Positions 1 to 10,360 of a stretch of DNA of 64,000 bases are shown here, one piece after another. The DNA is taken from the NCBI GenBank assembly GCA_963971405.1, contig OZ020484.1, forward strand, positions 8,866,001 through 8,930,000. The letters run 5' to 3'. Under the pieces are notes generated by a model. It saw only the letters and a program-made list of their open reading frames with translations, searched no databases and was not told where the DNA came from. This DNA is from Psococerastis gibbosa. Its lineage: Eukaryota; Arthropoda; Insecta; Psocodea; Psocidae. Made by a program: the position numbers and the translations under genes. Each line of letters begins with the position of its first letter. Positions within the stretch are counted from its first letter, which is position 1.

Positions 1-205
1 CAAATGCATTGCGTGTCCTGTCATTATTGCTGTATGATAATGTGTTGGTCTGACCTATCTAGAATTTACCTCACCTCCAGCGACTTCAGATATCCGAAAT
101 TTAACCATAGGAAAATTATTTACCATGAAATTACTCATTTTCTCTATCTACTAATTGATAAATTGGTAAAAAGCATGTTCGAGTAAACTCGGACCGGTTC
201 TCTTA
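1..205 (+). mobile_element. 3' end of Helentron-like repeat (family E, copy 1)
   Basis: This is the last ~205 bases of the interspersed family whose near-complete copies lie at about 2301-3178 and 53019-53916. Shared blocks are the stretch ending in ACCATAGGAAAATTATTTAC, the subterminal box near AATTGATAAATTGG, and the terminal hairpin CGAGTAAACTCG followed by GACCGGTTCT. The left part lies outside the window. No protein is encoded; the short open frame here is incidental. Confidence 0.7.
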
Positions 206-1078
206 TTCTGTGCTTATGTGTTCCTTAACCACCGTCATTGACGGTCCCCTTGCCGCTTTCTGTCGTCAATTCTCGCTCTATATACGTTTTGAAGCTAGGT
301 GTTGTCAGCATTCCATATATAAATACCCAATCCACCTAATTCTTTGTATGCTTGCGTGTAACGCATACGATTTGTCGTTTGCACTACGCTCCCCATTATA
401 ATTTGGCTTTTCTTGCAGAGGATCGAACCAGCCACGAATGGGGTCCAGCGTAGTCAGTAGGCTGTACCTGTTTGTAGGTAATTGTTAATGAGAATCCCCA
501 TCATGGTGAACTCAGTGGCTAATTAGTAATTACACGCAGGGACGGAGATGGTCATTTCGGAGAGGAGCGGCTACGTATTACGTCTGTACTTTATACCTAT
601 ACGGATGGGTGCCAGAGTCAAAAGTCAGGAATTAGACAAGGAGTGGAAGTAGGTTCGTGGGGGACGTGAGAGACAGGCTGCCCACCAACTAATATTGTAC
701 CTGCCGGTCCAGATATAGCCTACCTGCCTGACGTAGGAACCTATATGCATACTGAGCTTATCTTACCTCATGAAGTTAATTAGAGACAACCAAGCACTCC
801 TACTATTTTTTTTATTTCTAACATTATATAATATATATAGGTTATACGGTATCTAATATAACTCTCAATTTCAATTTTTCCACATTTTACTACAAAAAGA
901 TCATTTTTTTAGCTTTAAAACTCAGTTAAAATGACGGGCTCAGGCTTTGTGTTCATATAGTATCAAAATTGACAATCAACTTTTGTTTGCTAAATTTGAC
1001 CATTTTCTCAGCTATATGACCACAGGAAAATTTCGGGTTTCACAAAATCGCGAACAGAGGCGATTCTTAAAAGAGGTC

Positions 1079-1080
<2 letters not shown>
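206..1080. other. Unannotated AT-rich stretch
   Basis: No family is recognised here. One possible cryptic exon is visible: a pyrimidine-rich acceptor ending at 418 (CTTTTCTTGCAG) and a donor beginning at 478 (GTAATT) bound 59 bases that are open in one frame. This is weak and unsupported by any neighbouring exon. Confidence 0.3.
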
Positions 1081-1113
<33 letters not shown>

Positions 1114-1350
1114 GCGCGGGACTCTTTCGAGTATTTGCGCCGGTCGGTGTGTGTGTGTGAGTGTGTTTGCGGAAGTCATGGGTGTTTTAGAATGGTTTTG
1201 TCTACAGTCTACAGGTGGGGCATGACTCCGGTCTTGCTTAGAAAGCTTAATGTTGCCATGACCGGCCCATGCTTGTCCCCTAATAAGTTTGGCAGGGTGT
1301 GTAGTTTCGGTAACGAAAATCTGCCCGCTGCGTATATAGGGCAGTTGACT
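1081..1350 (-). pseudogene. LINE 3' end: ORF2 C-terminus, 3' UTR and poly(A) tail
   Basis: On the minus strand this reads as the last ~45 codons of a non-LTR retrotransposon ORF2 (residues such as GDKHGPVMATLSFL and KTGVMPHL), then a stop, then a 3' UTR ending in a long poly(A), seen as a ~28-base T run at 1081-1109. The same protein is found at 48,121-48,316, where the preceding zinc motif also survives. The copy is 5'-truncated, as is usual for LINE insertions made by target-primed reverse transcription. The UTR contains a GT-rich microsatellite (AC-rich on the sense strand). The clade (R1, Jockey or related) cannot be fixed from this short end. Confidence 0.72.
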
Positions 1351-1694
1351 GGTTTATATATATACCTACTTTATATGTAGAGATATAGAGGAATTAAAAT
1401 AAATAAAAGCTGCGCTAATGATCGTAAGTCATCTTGACATAATGCCAGCCCCCCGGTTAGGCCTCAAGATGAGTTCATTAAGGCTGTAATACACATACGT
1501 ATACAACATAAAAACATAATGAAACGTTTCCATGCTCTAATATTAGGCATAAAAACGTTCCAAATTACACACTCTCTTACGAGCAATTTTATAATCCTGT
1601 TAAACCCAACAAAAACCCAAATGATTCAAGTTTCGTAGTAAGTTTTTAAAATTAGTCCCTATGGTCCATGGTCGCATGGTTTTAGGTTTCATTA
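1351..1694. other. Unannotated stretch
   Basis: Nothing recognisable between the LINE fragment and the target duplication of the next MITE. Confidence 0.3.
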
Positions 1695-1702
1695 GATATT
1701 GG

Positions 1703-1873
1703 CAATGGCGGATCCGCGGGACATGACCCCCCCCCCCCTAAATGAGTAAATTCATGTGACAGTAAAAAAATTTTAAAACAAAATTGCATAAAATTCAAAT
1801 TTTCAAAAAAAAAAAAAATACCTTTTAAACTGTATATACAATATGCGACCCCCCCCCTTAAATTTTCCGCTTG
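1703..1873. mobile_element. hAT-type MITE (171 bp) with 8-bp target duplication
   Basis: The element is bounded by exact 8-bp direct repeats GATATTGG at 1695-1702 and 1874-1881. It begins CAATGGCGGATCC and ends TCCGCTTG. It has two C runs and an A-rich core with no coding capacity. An 8-bp duplication with CA...TG termini fits the hAT superfamily. It is a non-autonomous passenger that would need a hAT transposase encoded elsewhere. Confidence 0.8.
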
Positions 1874-1928
1874 GATATTGGGTGTTGGTACGATAAAGCA
1901 TGGAATGGGCTAACTACTAAATCTTATA

Positions 1929-2258
1929 GGGTAGAACGCCGATTATCCGAAGTAATTGGGACTGGAGTCAATTCGGATAATGGGAAATTCGGATAATCGG
2001 TCATGAACGGGTGAACGGGTAATAAAGAAAAACGAACTGACACGCATAGAATAAACTTTATTAACATATACAGTATGTATTTAATAAATACTTACAGTTC
2101 CACCATAACGTTCATTCGTGCCTTCGTGCTCCTGAAATCGGCTGTCCAATAGATCATTGCTGCAGAAACCACGTAAAGACAGCATTCTAAAAGCTTGATA
2201 TTTACACTTTTAGGACAGATTCGGTTGATTGGCGATTCGGACAATCGGCGTTCTACTG
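1929..2258. mobile_element. Tigger/pogo-like MITE with TA duplication
   Basis: Terminal inverted repeats are GTAGAACGCCGATTATCCGAA on the left and, read inward from the right, AGTAGAACGCCGATTGTCCG. The flanking dinucleotide is TA on both sides (1927-1928 and 2259-2260). This closely resembles the known pogo/Tigger terminus (CAGTAGAACCTCGATTATCCG type) and its TA target. An internal TTCGGATAATGG motif repeats the same box. No transposase coding remains in the ~330 bp. Confidence 0.8.
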
Positions 2259-2300
2259 TACTTTCTAATACTTCTTCTGCGCCACCTGTCCAGCCTGCAT

Positions 2301-3178
2301 TTTTGCTTTCCAATTTATACTTAGTATAAAGAAAGCTTTGTGATGGTCGAAATTTTCGATTCCGAGATTTCAACGGATTTACACGTTTTGAGGTCCCAGG
2401 AACCCAAAAAAGTGGTTTTTACGAAATGTCTGTCTGTCGCTCTGTCTGTCTATCTGTCTGTCTGTATGTATGTCTGTATGTCTGTCTGTCTGTTCATCGA
2501 TTTCCGGACAAACTACTCGGTGGATTAGGGTGAAATTGGGCATATAAGTTCACAAAAATCATACCTCGTGACCATTTTTTTTATTTTGGGCTAACTCAAT
2601 TTGGGGGGGGGGTTTATTCTCAAAAAACTCCAAAAAACGTCTAAAAAAATTATGTCTCAAAAACGGCTCCAACGATTTCTTTTAAATTCACATATATTCT
2701 AGTCGTTATTAATGTTGATAAAATGCGGGGGGTCACTTGCCACTTGATAGTTTGCTTCTGGGGGTAAAAAAATAAAAATAACTTAATTTTAATGAGAAAT
2801 GACTAAAAATTAATATTTCTGCGAAACCTTTCTATCGATGATTTCTACATTCAGGCATGTCTTAGGTGTTAAATTGAGTAACAAAACCGGACAGTTTGCT
2901 TTCCCAAAAACCTATCTGGTTTTGTGTAAAAAATTTTTTTTTTTTGAAAAAATGAAGGCAAATTCACGCTCAACTGCATTGCGTGCCCTGCCATTATTGC
3001 TGTGTGTAATGGGTTGGTCTGTCCTATCTAGAATTTACGTCACCTCCAGTGATGTCAGGTGGACGTGATACCCGAAATTTAACCATAGGAAAATTATTTA
3101 CCATGAAATTAATCATTTTCTCTCCCTACTAATTGATAAATTGGAAAGCATGTTCGAGTAAACTCGGACCGGTTCTTC
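2301..3178 (+). mobile_element. Helentron-like non-autonomous element (family E, near full length)
   Basis: About 880 bp. The 5' end is a palindrome GCTTTCC...GGAAAGC around TTATAC..GTATAA. A CTGT-rich microsatellite follows at about 2427-2495. The subterminal 3' box TAAATTGGAAAGC is the inverted form of the 5' start TGCTTTCCAATTTA, and then comes a 3' hairpin CGAGTAAACTCG and the end GACCGGTTCTT. Subterminal asymmetric inverted repeats, a microsatellite core and a 3' hairpin just inside the end match the layout known for Helentron-associated elements such as Drosophila DINE-1. Other copies: 1-205, 24600-25155 (minus), 50641-51126, 53019-53916. The family assignment is inference. Short ORFs translated through it are not genes. 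Confidence 0.6.
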
Positions 3179-4101
3179 AGGTTGTCACCTGATTGCAAGA
3201 GCTGACTAAAAGAGTATCCAAAAATAAAATAAAAACACCATAAAATCTAATTTCATCTCTATGTGAGTTAAAATCAAAACCGGTTCATCGGTATATCTTA
3301 CCTATACATCATTATTCTAATATATTATACTCACTGTTACGAAGTACTGTAGGTAATATACCTTTACCCCCTTTCAGCAGGTGCACGAAGGGTAGTACCC
3401 TATCAGCTATCTCCCGTTTTCTCTACAATACAGATGCATGCGTGCTGCCCAAATATTCAGCTGCCTTTAAAAAACGGAAGTGGCAGCAAAACGTACGGTA
3501 CCTAAGCCAAGTTCACATGCGAGATATAATCTTCAAATGAATTTGATCGATAAGTTGAAAAAAAATTAAAGTTCTGCTGTATATACTAACTGCTATACAG
3601 GGTGTTCCAGATCACCTGGACCCCCTTGCCAATCCCCAGAAAATATATTTAATTCTGTCAAAAGTCTACATTCATAAAATGACAATCTAGTCAATTTCAT
3701 TGCGAACGACCACCACTATAGGATAACATTTGAAATAGTTTTGTTTATTAGATTTTTAAGTGTTCCAAAATTTAGAATGTCATCCTACAGACTAGTGGTC
3801 GGGGTAATACAATACAACTACCCTAACTAGCTCAAGTTCGGACACTAATTTTTTACACACTTTTTCACAAAATATTGGTTTTTCCTATAAATTTAGACAG
3901 ATTAATTTTTTTACTATAATCCATTAAAATATGGACCATTAATTAGGTAGATATAAAAGTAAATATTTTTAAAATCTGGGGAAACATACGGGTAACATTA
4001 GGCATAATATTATAATATTTTCCTTCAGAAAAGTGCGTCCTGCCAATAATTTTACTGAAGTAAGTTCTTAAAGACAGCTGAATAACTCGGACAAGCTTGA
4101 T
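3179..4101. other. Unannotated AT-rich stretch
   Basis: No recognisable element. A CAGGGTGTTCCAG block at about 3598 recalls transposon termini, but no matching inverted partner is visible. Confidence 0.3.
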
Positions 4102-4109
4102 GATATACG

Positions 4110-4343
4110 CAGCAGTGGCGTAGCCAGATTTTTTTTGGGGGGTTGGTTTTCATCTGATTCAATACACATCAGTTTTACCACTTACGAATACCACGGACTT
4201 ATAAATCAAATTAAATGTTACCTTGTCCCAGGAGTTTCTTAAATTTTCCTTAATCCGTTTCAACGATGAAAATTTTCCGAAAAATTTGCTATTTGGAGGG
4301 GGGGGGGGGTTCAAACCCAATGGACCCACCGGCTACGCCACTG
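4110..4343. mobile_element. hAT-type MITE (234 bp) with 8-bp target duplication
   Basis: Direct repeats GATATACG flank the element at 4102-4109 and 4344-4351. The right terminus is GGCTACGCCACTG and the left is CAGCAGTGGCGTAGCC, so the inverted repeat CAGTGGCGTAGCC is clear, with three extra bases (CAG) at the left end. A T run next to a G run and a second G run near 4300 are typical of several MITEs in this window. It is non-coding. Confidence 0.8.
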
Positions 4344-4351
4344 GATATACG

Positions 4352-5090
4352 AGTTCTAAACAATTTTCAACATGTGTAAGGATCAACTTCGAGTTTATAC
4401 ATTATAAATACAGAAATATACTGTATGTTAATTGACAGCAAGCAAATAAGTAAACAGTAGGCTACATATTAATATAAAGTAAGGGGATAAATTACCCTGA
4501 TCGGAGTCCTATATTTAAACAAGTAAACACGTGTGCGTGAGTCTGCAAGAACGGAGGAAATTATGAGGTATGTGGGAGGGGGGTGGGGAGGAAAATAGAA
4601 CAATCAGTAGAGGAAAATGGCTGCTGTTTAGATGGCCGTGGGTTGTGCAAGGGGATTCTGATAATCCAGTTGCTAATAATGGCGATGGAAAAACGGAGCC
4701 CACATTCATTACCCGTATAGAATTGTGGTTATCTCCCGGTTAATTTAGATAGGGACCGTCTTTCCAAATAGTAATCGACAAACATTTGCTCGCCCTCTCG
4801 TTCATCCCCTAATTAACTTACAACAGTTGCCGTTCCTTCTCATTTGGCTTGCGGGTTTACCACACATGCGGAATTCAAAACTATATAGATATATACATAA
4901 AGACTTGTTTCCGGTTGCTTTGCTTCAAATTTTAACCTGATAATGGCATCCGCGACATAAATTGGGGAACGTTAGAAAAATGTGAATAGGTGTAATATCG
5001 CAGGTTATATAAAATACCTGGGGGGCGGGTCTTAGGACTCCATGTATTCCGAGCCCCTAGTTGTCAAAATCGGGGGGAGGGGGAGATTTT
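4352..5090. other. Unannotated stretch
   Basis: No element or coding signal recognised. A minus-strand open frame at 4515-4709 has no similarity I know. Confidence 0.3.
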
Positions 5091-5094
5091 CAAC

Positions 5095-5190
5095 CAGGGA
5101 CGGATCCAGCCCATTTTCGGGAGGGGGGGGGGGCGTAGTTGAGGGTAGAAATAGAAGAAACATACAGTATGTAGTGTCAATTAAATAAGA
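5095..5190. mobile_element. Truncated copy of MITE family G
   Basis: Starts with CAGGGACGGATCCAGCC, the terminal repeat of family G (intact copy at 6596-6769). It continues through a G run and TAGTTGAGGGTAGAAATAG, then loses similarity where SINE-A begins. No right terminus is found. Confidence 0.55.
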
Positions 5191-5196
5191 TGGATA

Positions 5197-5427
5197 GATG
5201 TAGCGTAGTGGTACGGACTCTGACTTTCACCCAAGAGGTTGTTGGTTCGAGTCCCACACTGGCTACATTTTCTGGCCATGCTTTGGAGGGCATGTAAAGC
5301 AGGCGGTCCCGGGTCATCCTAGTTGAGTGTAAGAGAGGGCTTTATAGCCCTAACTCCGCTAGGGTGGCTTAGTAATAGAAACAATAAAAAGTCCTTATTT
5401 ATTTTATTTTATTTATTTATTTATAGA
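5197..5427 (+). mobile_element. SINE-A, tRNA-derived (copy 1, full length)
   Basis: Internal RNA polymerase III promoter boxes are visible: an A-box-like TAGCGTAGTGGTACGGACT at 5201 and a B box GGTTCGAGTCC at about 5243. A conserved body follows (AAGCAGGCGGTCCCGGG, GAGAGGGCTTTATAGCCC, TTGGCTTAGTAATAG-like) and a (TTTA)n tail at about 5394-5425. The head resembles a tRNA but lacks a full cloverleaf, so it is a retroposon and not a tRNA gene. Its tail resembles the (TTTA)n tails of LINEs in this window, which may supply its reverse transcriptase (inference). Other copies lie at 10361, 17461, 23131, 26451, 30775, 39612, 40353, 43209, 63229 and 63699. Confidence 0.85.
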
Positions 5428-5481
5428 TCTGCTAATTTTTTTAGGGAAGGGAAAGACTATCTCCTTGCCCCCTCTGTATGT

Positions 5482-5655
5482 CAGGGACGGATCCAACCCA
5501 TTTTTGGGGGGTGGGGGGTAGTTGTGGATCAAAAGAGAAGAAACATATGTAGTATCAATTAAATTAGAGCGTAATAAATCAATTTACAGTAGATTTACTA
5601 AATTTCCGGGGAGAGGACTAGCTACCCCCCCCCCTGTCACCCTGTATCCGTCCAT
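5482..5655. mobile_element. MITE family G copy
   Basis: Left terminus CAGGGACGGATCCAACC, right terminus CTGTATCCGTCCATG. The interior shares AGTATCAATTAAATTAGAGC and a CTAGCTACCCCCC block with the copy at 6596-6769, which is in reverse orientation. No target duplication is evident here, so one end is probably altered. Confidence 0.65.
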
Positions 5656-6587
5656 GAAGGTACAGAGTGTGGGGAGGATGAAATGGAGTAAGGTGCAATT
5701 GGTTAAATTATAACGAATGAGATGGGGGAGTTTGAATATGAAAAAAGTGTCCCATGGGCGTGGGGCTCCCACCAGCTCACAATTACCCGCAATGAGTAAA
5801 TGGGGACTAATGCATCTTGCGTGCAATTATACGATTTGCATTATATTTTCAGTAAAATGGGGGGGTTGCTTCTAGGTTCAACCATTCATGACACCATGTT
5901 TTGCTTATAAACCGAATTACCGCACACAAATATTTAGATATCTGTAACACGTACCATAATCCCCCACCATAAAATAATGCCGCAGCTGCATTGTTAATTA
6001 ACATACATTAAATAGGTATATTATTGTAAATTATTATTTGGTAAATTGCTGATTCAATTTCTAAAATTATTTTGAGGAAGATAGCACAGAGGATGCTATA
6101 ATATTCTAACTTTGTCATAAAAGGTACATAGTAAATAGATATGGTATTAGAGGCGTGCAATTAGCAAATTCAGAGATCCTGCATGGTGAGTTATCAACAA
6201 CGATCATAGAATTAAATAGATCGCGCCTAACCATAAGCTCAGTATAACCGATAGGTAGCGGGCGAACTGAACGCATGGGGACTTTGTCAAAGTAAAATGT
6301 GACCGCAGGTTGTAGGATTGCAAATATAAAAAAAATATCGCACAGTGTAATCGAATTAACAATTAATCACGTGGGCACACAACGGAATCGCAAGCGCAGA
6401 GGTTCTGCGCACTTGACCTTGGGTCACAATTACGGGAATCTATGGATGGCAATCTCAATTGCTTGATTTCCACTGTATTTTGCTTATAACGAGAACCACC
6501 CACTTACGCTGGGTCACAACTGCGGAATCGTTGATTGCCTGAGCTGTGGATGCCCATCTTGAAAGCTTGGTTATAACTTAGTGTAGT
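5656..6587. other. Unannotated AT-rich stretch
   Basis: No transposon ends, tRNA or coding similarity noticed. Two GGGTCACAA-containing segments near 6420 and 6510 are weakly similar to each other. Confidence 0.3.
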
Positions 6588-6595
6588 GTAGGTGG

Positions 6596-6769
6596 CAATG
6601 ACGGATACAGGGGAGGGGTAGGGGGGGTAGCTGCCCCCCCCCCCAAAAAAAAATTTGGTAAATCTATTGTAAATTAAGTTATTACGCTCTAATTTAGTCG
6701 ATCCTACATAAGTTTTCCCTATTTTGACCCTCAGCTACCCCCCAAAAAAATGGGCTGGATCCGTCCCTG
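6596..6769. mobile_element. MITE family G (174 bp), hAT-type with 8-bp target duplication
   Basis: Exact direct repeats GTAGGTGG lie at 6588-6595 and 6770-6777. The inverted termini are CAATGACGGATACAG and CTGGATCCGTCCCTG. This copy defines family G. Related copies are at 5482-5655, 5095 (partial), 19430-19690 (expanded, degenerate) and 27463-27550 (partial). The family is rich in C/G homopolymers close to its ends. Confidence 0.85.
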
Positions 6770-6777
6770 GTAGGTGG

Positions 6778-7787
6778 GGCATAGTCAGGGCCCTATTAGG
6801 GAATTTCCAAATACATACAGATTAGTGCAATGTAACCCAAGCACATATCCTGGGGCTGGATTTAGACTATATTTTAGTTCGGAGATCGAGGACTTGAATG
6901 TCCAGATTACAGAGTACAGATTTCGAGTCAACGTGCGACAGATTATTATATTAGCGAAGCGAAGCCGCGAAACGAAAAATCACGCTCTCTTTTCTACCGA
7001 ATAACATAGCTTTTAAACAAGAAAAAAAATGTAGACATTGTTCCGCTGTAAATTGTAATGCACTAACGTAGCATTTTGAAGTTTTTTTTAATTTTTAGGG
7101 GGGGGGGACAGTTATAGATACGTATACTTGGCCGTACTGTATGTTATAGGTAATTGTGTCTGTACCTACGGAATTCAACGGAGTTTGAGGGAAGGCCTGA
7201 AAGCGACCAGATTTATTTTCAAACTTGTTAAGGATTCCCTCGCACAATGAGTAATGTTACGAATTTGAAATAAAGCTACCCTGGGGCATAGGGGGTAGCG
7301 AGAAGAACATGATTTCTGTGCACAGTTCATCAGTAACTGACCTACTTCCCTTCCCTAGTAATATTTTGACCTTTGAGCTCACATTATGTTGTGACTGGGG
7401 ATGTTTTTCAATGTTTCTCTAGTTTATACCTTCCGCTTGTTCGATACTTGCTAATTGCTATATAGCTAGTCAGTGGCGGAGCGTGAGACAATTGCGAGTG
7501 TAATGCTTGCAAATATTTATTCAAGTTTAAAAAACACGCATAATGTTATGTATAGCATGTTCTTCTTAAAAAGTAAACATATTTGTACTAACAAAAAAGA
7601 AACAATTGAATTCTAACGTGACGAGATTCTTAATTAATTTTCTTAGACTGCGTTGAGAACATCATGCTAATATAGGCACCAACTTATTTGCTCGCGGCTT
7701 CCTATAGATTTCAACGAAGCTCTGTTGAGTGTAATGCGGCATTGCCCGTCTTACATGCACGCTCCGTCTATCTCTATCAGCAGCCTG
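6778..7787. other. Unannotated stretch
   Basis: A T-rich segment followed by a 10-base G run near 7099 resembles a MITE shoulder, but no partner terminus was found. Otherwise featureless. Confidence 0.3.
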
Positions 7788-8069
7788 CAGCCTGATCGAG
7801 GCGATTATAATACCGGTATTTATTTAATGCCCTGGTAGTAAAAATGTAAACAAGATAATTTTATAATGGAAAGTGCTATTCAAAATTTGTTTGTTTACAG
7901 TTATAATCCTAGGGTATTTATTTAACCCCGGTATTTATTTAATCCCCTGGTAATAAAAATGTAAACAAGATAATTTTGTAATGATGGAAAGTGCTCTTCA
8001 AAATTTGTTTGTTTACAGTTATAATCCTAGGGTATTTATTTAACCCCACTATTATAATCGATCAGGCTG
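7788..8069. mobile_element. MITE family C, copy with internal tandem duplication
   Basis: Termini CAGCCTGATCGAGGCG and TAATCGATCAGGCTG are inverted repeats. The body (GTAAACAAGATAATTTTATA, GTTTGTTTACAGTTATAATC, GGTATTTATTTAA) is shared with copies at 8760-8917, 21184-21352 (reverse) and 25397-25556 (degenerate). Here a ~114-bp core occurs twice in tandem, beginning at about 7816 and 7930, explaining the greater length (282 against ~158-169 bp). TGCA flanks several copies, but no unambiguous target duplication could be set. Confidence 0.75.
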
Positions 8070-8127
8070 CAGGGGTTTTCTATTCAAAAAGATGAGATAA
8101 CTTAAAAATTGATTTGCTTATTATTTT

Positions 8128-8314
8128 AAGCAGTAGAATGATAGGCCGTGGTCGGTCTGAAAGCGTACTTCCAAACGTTGTGTCAACATCTGCGGTCGAC
8201 ATCTTCAGTGGAACTGCGCGTAGACTTGCAAGGTTGTTGCTCAGAGGCTCTGCAGCAACTGTTTGGGCAAGGGGATGTACGCTGGTTATCATCCCGGATT
8301 CTAATGCTTCATCA
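8128..8314. mobile_element. MITE family D, copy 1
   Basis: The left part AAGCAGTAGAATGATAGGCC and right part CATCCCGGATTCTAATGCTT form imperfect inverted ends. GGTCTGAAAGCGTACTTCCA and ACATCTGCGGTCGAC are shared with the copy at 9876-10111. The downstream TAACTCCGGCCGTGAAAGTC is also shared by both copies, so a larger unit may be involved. Overlapping ORFs on both strands here are shadows of the repeat. Confidence 0.6.
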
Positions 8315-8759
8315 CGTAACTCCGGCCGTGAAAGTCTTTGTAATTATGTGTATTTTAATCTTATTATAGCCAGGTATGCTACTATGTTACTAGCGCCTAT
8401 AGCTCAACTGCGTCATGTCTTAAACAGCCTAGCCTATGGCACAGGAACAAGTGCAATCAGTAATGGCTTTTACTTCTGTAATATATAATGGCTTCCATTG
8501 ACTGGACTAGTGACCAATTTAACTTTACCCTCAACGACCCGATATATATTGGTGTTGTGGACATTTTTCCTATACTAATCCGAAGTGGTAGGTCCAGCAC
8601 CAAGCATTTTCCCTTATGTCCGTTTTAGTAACTCTACAATCTAAAAACTGAAACACACAGCAATAGGCCATTACGTTAGGCCTATTGTTAATTGGCTTAC
8701 CCTATCCCAAAGTATTAAATTTCCATTGAATCCACGGGGTCCGGTGCGGACCCCTCCTG
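8315..8759. other. Unannotated stretch
   Basis: No element recognised apart from the ~35 bp at its start, which it shares with 10108-10145. Confidence 0.3.
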
Positions 8760-8917
8760 CAGCCTGATCGGGGCGTTTATAATACCGGTATTTATTTAAT
8801 CCACTGGTAAACAAGATAATTTAATAATGGAAAATGCTATTCAAAATTTGTTTGTTTACAGTTATAATCCTAGGGTATTTATTTAACCCCGGTATTATAA
8901 ACGCCTCGATCAGACTG
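8760..8917. mobile_element. MITE family C, copy 2
   Basis: Inverted ends CAGCCTGATCGGGGCG and CGCCTCGATCAGACTG enclose the single-core version of the family. It is the compact form and shows that the 7788 copy carries an extra core. Confidence 0.75.
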
Positions 8918-9129
8918 CTGAAATATTGTCAATGTCCACTAATAAATAGTGCTGTGTATTTGAATTAAGCGCCATTACGGCATTGTGTTCAGATGGTAGC
9001 CATAGCAACAGAGAGAGCAACATGGCGGATCTTAGAAAATAATGTGTTCCCCGTGTTAAGAATGTTTAACCGAATTAATCTAATAAAATAACCCAATTAT
9101 TTGTAAATCTGTTCTTATTAATTGTTCAT

Positions 9130-9250
9130 GGAACCTAAAGGTTAGTGAGAAAACAGAAAGAGAAATGGAGTTTTTAATTATATTGAGGTACCTCACCGAA
9201 TATGACGTCAGATGGACCCTTCCCGAAAACCATTTCTGGCTACGACCTTG
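9130..9250. mobile_element. 3' half of hAT-type MITE family H
   Basis: Matches the host MITE of the nest at 26118-26828: ATGGAGTTTTTAATTATATTGAGG, then CAGATGGACCC, CCCGAAAA and the terminus TTCTGGCTACGACCTTG. Here it is uninterrupted, which helps to show what the nested copy looked like before insertion. The left terminus was not found. Confidence 0.6.
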
Positions 9251-9875
9251 GTAGTGCGTACCTATCATATTCCGGTCGAACTTGTTGCCGATTTTTCAGC
9301 GGGCCAAGCCTACCGTGGATATGGAAAAGGGTGTAGAATGGGGGCAGGTTCCTGTGGCGTTGGTGGGGCGCAGCCGCGAACCCGCGCCGCGCCGCCAGTT
9401 CAGTGCGGATCGCGGCGGAAGTAACCCAGGTTATCCACGGACTGTGCTGTTTGCGTTGACGTGCGTGCTATTGCCATTGTAAAAATGCTGTTGTTTACTA
9501 CCGCTTTTTCATAATTTATGTCAAAGGTATTTAAACGCAGCGCGCCCTTTGTCTTTGTATTAATAATTGCATATAGTGGATTTTCCTGGTAAAACTGCTA
9601 CTACCATTGATTAGCCAGACCAAGTCAAATCCCGAAAAATTTAATAATATATTTTAATTTTTTAACACTTACAATAGACAGCTGGACTCACTCATACATT
9701 TGTATAGGGCTATCCTTTTCTCAGCAGGAGGTCTAAACGTAGATTAGGGCCTTAGGTGTCGGACTGTACCCCGCTTATTTACCCTAGTTGGCGTAATAGG
9801 CCTATATAGGTATTATAAGCGGGCAGCTGTCGAACCGGTATTATGGTGACACGCGGGTAAAAACTAAATTGTTTT
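9251..9875. other. Unannotated, moderately GC-rich then AT-rich
   Basis: 9,290-9,430 is GC-rich (CGCGCCGCGCCGCC) with two overlapping short open frames but no recognisable protein. The rest is featureless. Confidence 0.25.
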
Positions 9876-10111
9876 TGATGAAGCAGTAGAATCTGGGATA
9901 CGGATAGCCTGTGGTCGTTCTGAAAGTGTACTTCCAAAAGTTTCATCTACATCTGCGGTCTTCTAGATTCTAGACTTCTATGATTGTATCTCGGAGGCTC
10001 AGTAGCTACTGAGCCTCACTGAAGTTGTCGACCGCAGTTGTTGACGAAACATTTGGAAGAACGTTTTCAGATCGACCATGGCCTATCATCCCGGATTCTA
10101 CTGCTTCATCA
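9876..10111. mobile_element. MITE family D, foldback copy with central palindrome
   Basis: TGATGAAGCAGTAGAATC at the left pairs with GATTCTACTGCTTCATCA at the right. The arms continue inward through GTGGTCGTTCTGAAAGTGTA and CATCTGCGGTC. The centre contains a perfect 22-base palindrome (AGGCTCAGTAG/CTACTGAGCCT) at 9995-10016. Fragments of the same family are at 34730-34790 and 47828-47905. Confidence 0.7.
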
Positions 10112-10360
10112 CGTAACTCCGGCCGTGAAAGTCATTGTAAATGTAAAAAGTCTTTATGACACACCAAAATTGTTAACATATTACAGATACGGTACTGCAA
10201 AATGACATAATAGGCAAGTAAGAGTTAAGACCCTGGTCTTGTTGCAATGCTCTGGGATAGGGAAAAACGGGCAGTAGACAAATTTTACCGTTTAACTGTT
10301 GGTGTTGTGAGAGGTTAGTGATGAAAACTACGTTATCGTGGATAAGCCTATACTAAGTCA

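Noticed and set aside
5197-5275. tRNA gene at SINE-A heads
   Set aside because: Box A and box B are present, but the cloverleaf arms do not pair, and the head is always joined to the same SINE body and TTTA tail.
8114-8488. 124-codon plus frame over MITE D
   Set aside because: The first two thirds are repeat sequence shared with 9876-10111, with competing frames on both strands.
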